Notes under the pieces: generated by a model
Seen by the model: the letters and a program-made list of their open reading frames with translations, nothing else
Databases searched by the model: none
What the model was told of the DNA's origin: nothing
Assembly (NCBI GenBank): GCA_936440205.1
Contig: OW387147.1
Location: forward strand, 34,869,629 to 34,933,628
DNA: 64,000 nt
Origin: Lepidonotus clava
Lineage: Eukaryota > Annelida > Polychaeta > Phyllodocida > Polynoidae
Direction of reading: 5' to 3'
Shown here: positions 38,301-49,913 of the stretch, piece after piece
Layout: each line of letters opens with the position of its first letter
Numbering within the stretch: the stretch's first letter is position 1
Position numbers and translations under genes: made by a program

Positions 38301-38844
38301 TTTAGCCTTGTGTGAACAGCATCTTCTGAATCAATATTATAGAAAACTCAAGGGTATGCTGTTAGGACTAGGTAAACTGATTATCGGTATATTCGAGTAG
38401 TTAAAAGTGTCCTGTCTATGCATTAGGTGTATCTTATCGCTCTCCTCCGCGACCACTACTACTATGGGGCAGAGTGGTTATCTTATTTCAGCATTTCAGG
38501 TTGCTGGTCCCAGTGCAACTTACTATAGAACACTGACTGCCAAAAGGAACCAGTGAAGATGTACACCTCTGCACGCAGCCTGGTGGCGGATGGTAGTAGT
38601 TATACAGTAGGACCCGGATGTGTGCCGTTTGCTGCTTGGAGGGGCCCTGCCAGGAAAGACTATGTGCAAGTTGGGTTTATGAAACGGCCATGTCACAATG
38701 AACATTGCCAGCAGGTTTGAGTTTCCAGGGGCAAATCCTGCGGCCAAATAAGGTTTTGACAATACCGAAGCCAACCACGACCTCCTGAAAAAGCCATTTT
38801 CCAGAGAATAAACATATATGAACTAAATATTCATGTTACCACAA
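35361..38844. other. Long non-coding stretch
   Basis: No gene, RNA or clear mobile element found. A short direct repeat of TTGTAGGCTTCCTCCAG/TTGTAGGCTTCCTGGGG lies near 37590-37625. Confidence 0.5.
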
Positions 38845-39148
38845 TGTTCATTGATTTTTCTTTATCATATCCGCCAGGAGTATATTTGAGAAGTGACGAT
38901 TACTTTTTAGATAACCCCCTCGAGGATTTTCTATATGCTATTTCCCCACTCCTGTAAAAAAAAGACTTTTTATAATTATTTTCAACCAATCTTGTTCATT
39001 GATTTTTCTTTATCATATCCGCCAGGAGTATATTTGAGAAGTGACGATTACTTCTTAGATAACCCCCTTGAGGATTTTCTCTATGTTATTTCCCCACTCC
39101 TGTAAAAAAAAAAAAAAAGACTTTTTATAATTATTTTCAACCAATCTT
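38845..39148. repeat. Tandem duplication of a 148-bp unit
   Basis: Unit 1 is 38845-38992 and unit 2 is 38993-39148. They are nearly identical, differing mainly by a longer A-run in unit 2 and a few substitutions. This is a recent duplication. Confidence 0.95.
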
Positions 39149-40100
39149 CAAGTTGGATTGCAAGCCCTTTTCACCCAGACAATGCTGTGACCAGGGGGAA
39201 TAGATCTATGTTCCCTAATGGGTAAGAGGGAAATCCCAGCCCCCAATATTCACCATGTAGCGTTTCAGGGGTGAAATAATGACTTACATTACACTTGCTT
39301 TGTATAACAATACAAAGGATATTTGAGGTGTTTTTCATCCAAATATAACCAGATACAAAAAGCTTTTTTTTCCATAAAATTTCATTTCTTTTCATCCAGA
39401 CATATTATGAGCATTTCCTTAGCATCCCCCTGATAATCTGTGGTTGGTAACATAAGAAACGTATGCAAAGTCTAAAGTTCTTCCTGCAAATTTCGGCTTC
39501 TTGCTGCAATTAACTCCTGAAACTTTCACCTACTTTATAGCATGTTTGACAATTTCTATTTCACCCTGGCGGGTGTACGTCCTTAGGGCCCCCTTCCCAC
39601 AGAGGCCGTGTTTTCTTGCACACGTGTCTATTTATACAGGTTCTATATACACCTCCGGCTCCCCGCCGAGTACCTTCTCCAGTACCTCCCTACACCCAGG
39701 AGGTTCGCTCACTACTGCGGCGCCATCGGCCGAGCAGCTCGGCTTGGCGCAATACACTGTAATTGCCTAGATCAGGGGAAACGGCTTAGGTCATCGAAAC
39801 CTGTCCTAATACATGAAGACGCGAAAGGGAGAGCAGCCCAGATACATTTAGGGTGTTTCACTGAGGGTTATGATATGAATCCAAAATTATAATCAGAGAC
39901 TATATCTTTTGTAAAATACGTATCGCTCATGAGAAAAGTCTTAATTTAGAAAAATTCGGGTGGGGAAATACTGTCCCAATAGCTTCAAAATCCGTTATCA
40001 GTGTCAAAAACCTTTTATAAGGAAATATTGGGACTGGTGCAGGAATGGATTTAGATTGTTGGGGTTTTAAAAGTGGGGGTGGTTTCCACCAGCGCTGACC
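39149..40100. other. Non-coding interval with GC island
   Basis: 39580-39760 is GC-rich and carries CCGAGCAGCTCGG (39730-39742). See the candidate exon. The remainder is AT-rich. Confidence 0.45.
39640..39762 (+). other. Candidate terminal exon (Pro/Arg/Ser-rich)
   Basis: The acceptor TGTCTATTTATACAG ends at 39639. Phase 0 then gives 40 codons before TAA (39760-39762), starting VLYTPPAPRRVPSPVPPYTQ and ending with RNTL. All three frames stay open for most of the island, so coding status is uncertain. Confidence 0.25.
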
Positions 40101-40104
40101 CTCA

Positions 40105-40715
40105 AAGAATGTTATGCGGCATTGTGAGGGTGCACAAAGACTGAGATGCTCACATTATTTTGTGTGTGCAAAGATACTCACCCGCTCACAGCATTATGTG
40201 TTTATAGAGAGAGAGCAACTCGCAGCAGTACGTTGTTGATCTGAGACGAAACCGTTCAGAGCATCGTGTGGTTTTGCACAAATTGAACTGTTCCTGAGTT
40301 ACTCAAAAGCACTGTTTTGATATACGGGGATTGAAATGCTCACAGCATTGTGTGGATGTACAGAGGTTAAATTCCTCAAAGCATTGTATGGCTGTGCAGA
40401 GATTTATGCCATTATTTCAATGAAAGGAGCTCGAGTTGCTCACAGCACTTTCTGGGTGTACAGGGACTGGACTTGTCACAGCATTGTATAATTATGTGTA
40501 AATGCCTGAGCTGATCACAGCAGCGTGTCGGTGTACTGAGATGAGATTATGTGGGTGTTCAGAACTTGAATTGCTCACAACATTGTGTTGGTGAACGGAG
40601 GTTGAATTGTTCAAGAAATTGTGCGAATGAAAGAGGAGTTAAACTGCTCAAAGCATTGTGTAATTCTGAGGGGCCTTGAGCTGCTCACACCATTGAGTGG
40701 GTGTACGGAGACTCG
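40105..40715 (+). repeat. Degenerate satellite, 36-37-bp period
   Basis: About sixteen units of a GCTCACAGCATTGTGTGGGT-like core followed by GTACAGAG and a spacer. Core starts fall at 40112, 40150, 40187, 40256, 40292, 40303, 40340, 40376, 40440, 40476, 40515, 40575, 40611, 40648 and 40685. Most intervals are 36-39 bp or twice that. Units differ from each other by many substitutions, so the array is old. Confidence 0.8.
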
Positions 40716-40880
40716 CAGAGCAGCTCCTCTCGCCAGTCCTCACCACACTGACGGCTGCCCCCGCTCTATATCCGACCGTCCCACCCCCCGGGAGGAGGGG
40801 CAGGAGCAACTGAGCCACTCAGGAGCAGAAGGAGCCTGTTCACGCCCCCACCCAGCCTCCTGGAGCAAAGGGGGTGCTTA
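40716..40880 (+). other. GC-rich island abutting the satellite
   Basis: GAGCAGCTC at 40718-40726 continues from the last satellite unit (GAGCTGCTC at 40678-40686). C-rich with several open frames. No splice borders stand out. Confidence 0.35.
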
Positions 40881-41406
40881 GAGATGAAAAGGTTAACAGA
40901 TGAGGATTTGAAAATACACTTTTTGATAATACGATCCAACGCTCATTGTTATCCGATCATTAAGGAGACTCGTTTTTAAGTATTGCATTAAGTGAACTTG
41001 ACCTAAGAGTAATGTATTAAGTAGGTACAACTTTGAAAGTAGGTACAACTTTGAAAAACAGCAACAGTTTTGCTTTATCATTTATGATGGTGCGGCAATT
41101 AATCAATTTTATTGACACATATATAGAAGAAAGCATAAACTATTTCAACTTCGCCCATGATTTCTGTTTAACCTATATTATTAGTATTTTATGTTGCACC
41201 AACAAATAAGAAACAATAAACTTTTTAAAAGTAAGACACGTACAGCTAACTTAAGCGTCTTCAGTGCTCACCATGTCGGGAGTTGTCCTGATGGGGACAC
41301 GCCTTTGCAGTGGAGGGTTTTTAAATGCAATGATTGGTCTACTGGAAGGTATAACAAACACTTATGACCTATGCCACATTAACATAATATGGTCATATCT
41401 CCTCAG

Positions 41407-41483
41407 ACCAAGTACCCTCCCCTACCCTCTGAACATGTACCCCCTGTCCCCCACCCCTCCGCCTCCTCCTGCTCCACCCAGGA
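41407..41483 (+). other. Candidate 77-nt exon (Pro-rich)
   Basis: A strong acceptor (TCATATCTCCTCAG, ending 41406) and a strong donor (GGA|GTAAGTAAGT, from 41484) bound 77 nt of C-rich sequence. One frame reads STLPYPLNMYPLSPTPPPPP and onward. Of the island exons proposed here, this has the best splice borders. No parent gene is identified. Confidence 0.35.
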
Positions 41484-41678
41484 GTAAGTAAGTCCTACAC
41501 GCCGCCATCTTACCTCCTCCACGGCAGGCTTTTCGTACACTGGTCACCGTCCTCCCAGGTCCGCGCCACTCCTACCACCTCCGACCAGGGCCTCTCCGGC
41601 CGGCTACTTTCCTCCGTCAAAAGGGCTTCTTCCGAAGGGCAGTCGTCGCGGTACTGGAGATAACCTGGAGGGATCCTT

Positions 41679-41729
41679 GTCTCCATAGTTACTGGTCAAG
41701 TGGATACGAAAGGCAGTTACCATAGAAAC
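41679..41729. promoter_or_regulatory. Pair of RFX X-box-like sites
   Basis: GTCTCCATAGTTAC (41679-41692) and GTTACCATAGAAAC (41716-41729) both fit the imperfect inverted repeat bound by RFX factors, a known regulator of ciliary genes. They lie 24 bp apart next to a GC island. The match is direct; regulatory use is inference. Confidence 0.35.
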
Positions 41730-43607
41730 CAGGTGGGATGGCCTAATAAGCCTTGTGCTGTACATCAAAGTATAAAAACATCACCTGTTGATTTTTTCCC
41801 CACCCGTGAATACATTGATTATGCTCTCCTATACCCATCACCTACATGGTTCTTGGCATGGTCCCCACTCCCTCAAAACCGCTGTAGGCAAGGTCTTTCA
41901 GATGTGGCCATATATTTTTAGAAACGCTCAGCAATACAAAGTAATACAGTTTACAAAGCACATTATTTTACGGTGAATAGTCAAACTACCACCATGGGAC
42001 ATTGGGTTTCTCTGCTTTGTTTAAAACTGAGGCTTTGCCAGAGGGATCGTTATATATAATTAGCTTATATCATACTAGCAGCTACCCTTATTGCCAGATT
42101 TCCCTCCATCTTTGTTTCAACCTGATCATGAGATCATGGTATCTACACCAATTTGACAATGTTTGTAAATACCCTTGATAAAAACATTCATGATCAGAGA
42201 TACTTCAGGTTTTAGTATGTTAGACTCAAAATAGGAAAACCTTTGGATCAGTCAGTAAACCAGTAGTCTACTGACTAAGCCAACACGCCTCCAACGCCTG
42301 GGGAAATGTTTATAGTACCTGGAGGAAAGGCCTCCAGTAAGTAGCTCACCTATATCCCCCTGTCAGCAATACCGCCAGTACAGATCGGCCCCTACCTCTG
42401 ACATACTTCGAGTTTATTATCGCCTTCCTGGGGCTAGAGTACATGCTATCCTCGATAGGCTTTCGTTCATGGATAAAGATCTATAGGTAGAATCATCGTA
42501 CATATCCGACGAAAATAGTTGTCAAATATTGATTCCTACACGTTTAACGAAATGTCTATATGAGTTTGCGTTGATGTTGTAACGCTCTCCTTCTGAAAAC
42601 TATGAATAGATTATTACCTTTAGGAAAAAGACTCAATGTAAACATCACCTTGGATATGTCCTTCAAACCTTAACGACTTAGCTATTCTAAGGAACACCTC
42701 CGACAGAAAAATGATATGGTTATCTAAATCTACTTGAAAAATATAATGGATTCAATTTTCTAGAGGCAGATATAGCATTAAGCCATACGATACCTAACTA
42801 ATTAAGAAGAGTCCCCATTTAGGGTTACTACTTTCGCTTACCTTGGTTGGAGACGCAAGACATGCCAGCTTCTATTTACTAACAAATATGCCTTTTTATG
42901 TTTAGAGCTTACTACTGAAGCAGACGATTACATTCAAGAACAGTCTCTTTAAAACGGGTATAGATCTGTATGGATACTGTAACTGGGAGAAAAGAGATCA
43001 TAACTATTGCATACAGTGGATCTTGAGATTGTGGGGTACATCAATGGTAGCATATTATTTCATTGACCTTTGCAATTTCTATTGAGATTGAACGATACGT
43101 GTGTGTACATTAATTGCTGATGGCGATCATGTATACAGCCCAAATAATTTTCATAGTATTATCTTACCGTGGGTCTAAGGTATGCTCAGGGAGTATAATT
43201 ATATTTCTACAGTTATCGAAGTCTGCACAATGTTCTCACTCAATCGCTTTTGGCCCCCTTTGCAATGCAGTGATAATATGAATGAATACTTATAAAAAGG
43301 AACCTGTTTAGATACCTTCCTATCATGCGGATCCAAACGGGCTATTTCTGCAGTACGCTGACACTGGACGTCCACTGCACTAGAATGATTGCATTGGAGT
43401 GATCACTGCTAACTGAAAAAACTATATTTACCCACATGGTAAACATATGCCATGAGAAAATGAACAAAGCAGCAATACTATAGATATGGGCAGCCACTAT
43501 ATACCAAAACTAAACAATCAAAAAGGAGTTTCTATGAAGCTCATTCATGCTATCAGCAAACAGAACTGTGTATATTCTAATGCATTCACAGTCATACTCA
43601 TAATTAT

Positions 43608-43653
43608 AAAATGCCGCATTAACTATAAAAAAAATTAGTTAATGCGGCATTTT
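43608..43653. repeat. Perfect hairpin, about 17-bp stem
   Basis: AAAATGCCGCATTAACT and its complement AGTTAATGCGGCATTTT are separated by about 11 A/T bases. The stem is too short for a typical animal microRNA precursor. It is likely a relic of a palindromic element. Confidence 0.85.
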
Positions 43654-44690
43654 TAGATAGAAAGGGCCACTAAGTATGTAAGCATCAAGGGGGTAGGGGA
43701 GTGTGCAATTTTTGAAAGCGTGTGTAGGTTCCAGTACAAATCCAATGCGTATTTTTGCTCAAGGGGGGAAGGGGATCTGAGGTTTTTGAAAATGTGAGCA
43801 CGTTCTTAATGGAAGGCCCCTAAAATAGAGGTTCATAAACATGAGCTAGAATTCTCTATCAATAGCAAACGAAACACTTCTAGACCACACTGCACACATT
43901 TGCCATTTCAATTTGAGCCAAATCCATTTGGGATCCAGATTCCACCACACCCCACATTAATCCTGTCCACCTGCTGAGCGGCTCTCATGTCGTGCAGCTC
44001 CCCGCGCGAGCAGCTCAGGCCCGGGGTTACGTCCTGAGAGGAGCAGCTCCTCCCCCCAGTCGGCGACGGCCCCTTTTTACCTCCTATATCGGCTACCCAC
44101 TTATACACACACAAACATCGGTAGTAGACCGGCCTGACCCGGCTCCCAGACTCCAAGCCCCTACACTGTAACAATATAGAAGGCGGCACGTCCACTGGGC
44201 GCTTAATATAGTGATCTTATCAGGGCAGGTGGGGAATAATCCCGACTGGTGAGAATCCTGTGATAACGTGTGATGAGAGTAGCGCATTGACAATTGTAAT
44301 CAATTATCAAACTGTGTACACTACACACTAATCATCGGTGTCGAGATTTATGTGTTGGGTCATTCCAGTGTTATACAGGAATTAGGTAACTTTAGAAATG
44401 TCGATATATAGTAAGAGCGAGTATAATTATAGTGTTATTCAATTGTTTTAGATCTTTGAAAAAGGATAAACAAGTCGTTAAATATGTTATGCTGTTAAAC
44501 CTCTAGGTGCCATTTCTTAATCCTGTTCCGCGCATTTTGCCAAATTTGAAAACATTGGTAGAAACCATGACAACTTTGTAACAATATGTAGAGGTCCTAC
44601 TCTCAGAGTGTGTTTGTTTAGCAGATCTGTCTAATAAGACAGGTTACTGGTGGCCTTTCGCCTGTTTCGCCCTGAGCAAGAAGAAGGGTG
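43654..44690. other. Non-coding interval with GC island
   Basis: 43950-44170 is GC-rich with two GAGCAGCTC copies (44008-44016, 44041-44049). Several frames are open on both strands; none is supported by splice borders. Confidence 0.4.
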
Positions 44691-44691
44691 G

Positions 44692-45006
44692 ATGGTAAGC
44701 GGGTTGGCCGTGTTTACCCTACTCATTCTAAATCTTTGTTGCTTCGACGGCAGGGGCAGACCTCTTACTACAAAGTGGGCCCTACCAGTAACCAGCGGTG
44801 CCATAGGGGACCAGCTAACCCAGCTGTACTACGGATTTGTAAACACTTTAATGAGGGGACTGAGGGAACCAGCTGAGTTCTGCATACATTATAAGTTTCA
44901 AGAGTCCCCACATCAAGTGTATTCAATCATAGCAGTTTCAAAGCAGCCGGTGACCCACTTACTGGACCACTCTGCAGAGTCCTGCATCATGGGGGGTGGT
45001 GTGTGA
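44692..45006 (+). CDS. Doubtful 104-residue frame with hydrophobic N-terminus
   Basis: From the ATG at 44692 the frame starts MVSGLAVFTLLILNLCCF, signal-peptide-like, and continues without cysteines in a pattern until TGA at 45006. The start context is poor (T at -3) and the ATG overlaps a donor-like ATG|GTAAGC. A chance frame in a GC-rich patch is more likely than a gene. Confidence 0.15.
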   Translation: MVSGLAVFTLLILNLCCFDGRGRPLTTKWALPVTSGAIGDQLTQLYYGFVNTLMRGLREPAEFCIHYKFQESPHQVYSIIAVSKQPVTHLLDHSAESCIMGGGV

Positions 45007-45626
45007 GTGACCGCCACTGGACGCCGAGAGGTCAGGGGTGTGTGTAGACTATAGTACCAGCCCATAACGCTAGGCGCCCAAAACCTGGAGCAGTAGCGGG
45101 GTGGGCTACGGTACGGACTAGGGGTGTGCAGGGCGGCGCAGGGCGGCGCAGGGACATAGGGTGGCGGAGCCACTTGTTATCACTAAAACCCACACCGCCA
45201 GCCCTTTTCTCCACCCGATACTGCTGCAGGCTATATTGATGCTACCCAAGCAGACTTGGGGTGGAGAAAAGCAGCCTGCACTGGTCCACTTTCTCGTGTT
45301 TCCTCCCTAGAAAAGTGAAGCTGGCCACTGCGACTGAGCGGACCTTCAAGGTAGTTCTGAGTTTCTGTTTTTTTATGTTCCAAGGCTCATAATGAAACCA
45401 CGACAGATTGACTTTTATCATTGATGTATTGCTACGAGCATTTACTTCATGTTAGTACACAATGTGGAAAAACATATTTTTAAAAAAAAGACGTATTGCT
45501 GCGCTTATGTCTGGGCAGGTAGTGTGTTTGCGTTATTATTGTACAGACTGGCGACTGACGTCTATGTTTGCTGTAAGGAAGGGCGATGGCCACAGCAAGA
45601 GACACGAGGGTTAATCTAATATAGTA

Positions 45627-45686
<60 letters not shown>

Positions 45687-46129
45687 TCAAGAATAACAAT
45701 CCTTAAAAGTGTGAGTTCTTCCATGTTACAGAGAAAATTATACCTATTAATTTTAGTTTAGGTAACAAAGTTAGGTGAGTTTAAAGTCAATTAGGGATGA
45801 CCCATCGCACGTGCAGATAACTACGTGATCAAGCGAACGTGCTGGTTCTTTATTTGCGAAATTCTGAACGTCATTGAAAAAAGCTGTTTAATTTTTGACA
45901 CAGCACTTCACGACATCTTGCCTAATGTTTATAAACATTCGTCATGTTGACTTCTCTCTGGTAACAACATTCTCTTTGCTCTTTTAGACGTTGTGCAGCT
46001 GACGTCACATTAGGATCGATTTTGCGCCAAAGTTTAGATAAATTTACAATAATTGTTATTTTCATCATTCACCATGTGAAAACAAGTATCTAAAATGTAC
46101 CTGAAACAATATTTTGAAATTAATGTTGA
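45007..46129. other. Non-coding interval with GT microsatellite
   Basis: (GT)n at 45630-45686 with one interruption; GGGCGGCGCA doublet at 45132-45151; TGACGTCA at 46000-46007. No gene. Confidence 0.5.
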
Positions 46130-46690
46130 ACTATGTTAGGTTAAATATCCAATATAGTTAGCGTCTCGTTTAAGTTGGATAATTGTCCCAGGATATTAGC
46201 CAGCTGCTATTCACAGTCCCCAAACTCCAGTCGTCCAATACATAATAATAGTTCCGTATTATGAAAGACATACACTTTCGTGACAGGATGTTCTTTTATT
46301 GTATCCAGTGTATGCATGTACTCTTTGAGAAGATCACTTAATGACAATGAATAATCCAAAGGGTAGGATCCACTCAACCACACTCAGCCAACACTCCAGC
46401 CAAACTATTCAGTCTATCAGCTTCAATTCCAACTCCAGGAACAAGCTTCTAGTACCAACCTTTCTAGGATGTTTAACTCACAACAACTAACAGCATTCTG
46501 CCTTAGTGCTGTCTATATGGCACCTCATATACGGATGGAATAACATACATCACCAGACTCCTCCCTTGCTCTTCACCTTTGACAAAGAGGAAATACTTTA
46601 GCTCTATTTCTTAGCATAAACACTAGAACGACTAAATGTAAGCACGGATTGACCATCCACATCAGTAAAACGTACCAATATAATGGCAAT
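46130..46690 (-). repeat. Unclassified interspersed repeat, copy 2
   Basis: Opposite-strand partner of 15994-16555. The two are diverged but alignable for about 550 bp, including the segment downstream of the shared CATAAT..GGAACTA block. They are old and no coding part survives. Confidence 0.65.
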
Positions 46691-47849
46691 GACCATGAGA
46701 TATAATTTATGAATATCACATTTCTTTCCTGCCTGTGAGGTGTAGATGGTAATCATCAAAAAGGGGCTACATGATCTCATCTACACGAGGTCTATACCAA
46801 CTTATGAAGAGTTCCTTAGCAGTATCCTGAGGCCGAACCTGTATGCTATAAATAATAATGAATTTTACTTTGGCAGATCCCTATACCTTAATGGTGATAC
46901 ATAGCTGTAAACTGTCCAGAGGGTATGGCTGGAACTTGGAAAATGAAGCTTGGTGATGCCAACGAATTTGGCCCAGATAAGATGGTCACTACTGTAGCTT
47001 CCTCCAGGCCCGGCCACTCTTGTACAAAACATCTACCAAGCTAAGTTCTCGTGGGAAAAGGACTCCTTTCCACTTACCTTTTAACCAAAATTTAGATTAA
47101 AGGAGATTATCGCAAAGCTGAATGCTTAGTTTGGTCACAATAATTGTAGATTTAAGCATGATCATCATTTCTGAGAGGCTGCTGTACCCCAGCTGGCTTA
47201 AAAATTGACGGACCCAAAAGACTAGACCCCCCCCCCCTCCCCCCATGAAATTAAAACTACCAGATTGCACAAGTGTTTTGGAGAATAACTTACATTTTCC
47301 TGATTGACCCAGGTACAAACCACATCTGTGGGAAAGGTGATATACAAAGTAACACAGCAGTTTTTACTATTTTGAGACCAATGATTCAGTTTGAAACGAC
47401 GGACTTATACACAGATCCTACCTCCTTTCCCTTAGTTTCCAGGTCATATCTTAGCCATTAGCCACCAAGTAAACGTGTATTTCTCGCTGTAGAAACAAGA
47501 CGAAATAGTTGTCTGTCAAAAAGCGACAGTCCACAGTGTGTGTAGACGGCAGCTGAGTCCACAGGCCTGGATCGGGGTGGGCAGAGGGCCAGACCGCGGG
47601 GAGAACGGGGCTCGACACTATGGTTTTTAGATAGAACCAAAAGCAGTGTGGAGTTCAAAGTTGACAGAATTTTAAAAACTAATGAAACTATAGAAATATG
47701 CTCCATGAGTGTAAAGTAAGCTAGAAGTAAAGTTTTTGGATGGAAATTGCCCCTTTATCTTAAAGATAAAGAGGATGTTTTGGTGGATTTATTGAAAGTG
47801 ACAATAGAATAGGCATTTTACTACTGAAGCATTATCTATTTCTTTGATT
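46691..47849. other. Non-coding interval
   Basis: A C-run lies at 47227-47242. Nothing else recognised. Confidence 0.45.
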
Positions 47850-48350
47850 TTACCATAGGCCTGAGTTAGAGACTACACAAATTGCTTTTGGTTTCTTATA
47901 AAAGACGTGACATTCCATGCGAATTCCAAGCTTATTGACATACACTTTGATAGGTCTACAGTCAATATTTAGAAAGAAAATGACCAAAAATAGTAAAATA
48001 AGCTAAAATTAGTCAAGAAATGAAATTTTGTGTAGTTTTATATGACGGGTAACATTTTCACAAATTTTGCATATTGTTGCTATGGTTCCCGGAATGTTGA
48101 AAGAACATCAAAACGTAGATATGGTGCTTAGATTATGTAATTGGTTACAATGGAAACTAGATCATTTGACAACAATCCTAAAATTAGATAAACAGAAAAG
48201 AATGATTTTCAAGCTACATTGTGCAAAAAACAGCTTTAAAAAAATATGGCGTTTTGTTCTAGTTATGTGTCATACTACTTGCATTTAGCTTTTGCATTTT
48301 GCATCTCGGTTGGTACTCTTTGTTATCTATTTTTGATGGATTTATGGTAT
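47850..48350 (-). repeat. Interspersed repeat A, copy 2
   Basis: The reverse complement matches 34880-35340 and 52590-53050. Examples are TTTTAGTCAAATTTTAGCT-like and TCAATATTTA.A.AGAAAATGAC blocks, plus a degenerate X-box (GTTGCTATGGTTCC). Confidence 0.65.
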
Positions 48351-48880
48351 CCGACCCTATCATATTCAGAAACCATTATCTCATTATCTATGTCATTAAG
48401 CCCCAAAACCCCATGGAATGTCACACTGACAGAGATCTAGGTTGAACAATTGTTGTATGATTCCTGATTACTTTTCATACCAACATCCATGTTTCTGCTA
48501 GCGAAAGATCAATGTTATGTATTAGTAGTTGCTAGAACTTTTATTGACAAACAGCGAGTCATTTACATTTGATCTCATGTGTCTCACGCCTCGTATATAT
48601 TTTTTAAACATTATGACCAATCATGATTAGTGTCTATTTGGCCTAAATGTGTTTGACTTTTCCAGTTTGCTGCACCTCCATCACTATTGATAGGGAAAAC
48701 ACCCATACCTGTCTCAAATTTCTGGTACTCTTTTTTTTTATTCATTAAACCATACTCAATTACAAGAATTGATCTTCTGTATACGTAGTATAGATGATAC
48801 AATTCAATAAATGACATACGAGTAATACTATCGAATTAGCCATTATACTTTTACTTAGCTGAAATGGGGCGAGAAAACGG
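48351..48880. other. Non-coding interval
   Basis: Nothing recognised up to the LINE remnant. Confidence 0.45.
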
Positions 48881-49913
48881 GGGATATTGTTCCCAGTCCA
48901 AGGATGTTGTTGGGGGATGATGTTTTGGAAAATGTTATTGAGTATAACTATCTTGGTGTTATAGTTGATAATAATTTAACCTTTAATAGATTTGTTGATA
49001 CTAAGTATCAGAAAGTAAATCTTCGTGTAAACCATCTTAAGAGACTTCGCCCCTATATCACAAATGATATAGCAAATACTGTCTATAAAGTAACAATCTT
49101 GCCTCTGATAGACTATGCTGATTTCATGATAGAAAGTGGACCATTATCGAGATATAAACGGCTGGAGAGTTTGCAAGATAAAGCTTTGAAATACATAGAT
49201 AATGGTCTACATCATTTGTTAAATATAGAGGACTTAATGAATCTGTATGGAATACAACCATTGAAATTGAGATGGCGCAAGCACATTCTATCTTTAATGT
49301 ATAGACAGAGTAAAAGGGTAGATCTGATAGATAACTCAAAACCATCAGTCAATCTTACAAGCAATAAGAAAATTAAATTTAAGCATAAACGCAGGCGTCG
49401 TTATGAGCTATATCTGAAAAGTCCTATGGCACGATGTGTGAAGGTCTGGGAGGCTATATCCCCAGAAATGCAGCGAGCAACGACAAAAGTAAAGTTTAAG
49501 CATCTGATAAGGCCTTTGTGTAGGCCACTGTAGTTGATGAGTAGACCAATTTAGTTGATGAATAACGGTTGTGTATGGTTTTATATGAATTGATATATAT
49601 GTTATCATATTCACAAGAGATTATGTGTGGTTCTCTTGCTGAGGCGTTTAAATAACAAATAGTTATTGACAGTGTGGATCTTGATCTATTATACGGTATC
49701 ATTTATCATTGCTCATCTCATTAACATTTCCTTGTATATACTTGTTTATAATTTAATACTGTTAAATTTCTTATTTCAATATTGTTAAATTTCTCATAAC
49801 GTTTATTTTTTTCTATAACCAAAGAAAGAATTGTATCAACTGAAACCTCTGGAAGAACATGTATTCACGTGAAGATGTTAATAAAGTTGAAATTTTCAAC
49901 AACAACAAAAAAA
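48881..49913 (+). mobile_element. 5'-truncated LINE, same family as 535-3613
   Basis: Retains only the RT C-terminal region (48904-49533, open for 209 residues: YNYLGVIVDNN, ILPLIDYADF, MYRQS, RATTKVKFKHL) and about 380 bp of 3' UTR. The 3' end carries CTGGAAGAACAT...GTGAAG (49849-49875) and then an A-rich CAACAACAAC tail. Truncation at the 5' end is typical of target-primed reverse transcription. The remnant has no frame damage, so it is younger than, or as well kept as, the first copy. Confidence 0.9.

Larger units (their letters stand above)
40881..43607. other. Non-coding interval with GC island and X-box pair
   Basis: 41400-41660 is GC- and C-rich. It holds the candidate exon and, just beyond it, the two X-box-like sites listed separately. 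No gene is supported in the rest. Confidence 0.45.

Noticed and set aside
40105-40715. CRISPR-like array (36-bp period)
   Set aside because: Units are degenerate head-to-tail satellite copies without unique spacers, in eukaryotic DNA.
43608-43653. microRNA precursor
   Set aside because: Stem about 17 bp is shorter than the roughly 30 bp usual for animal precursors.
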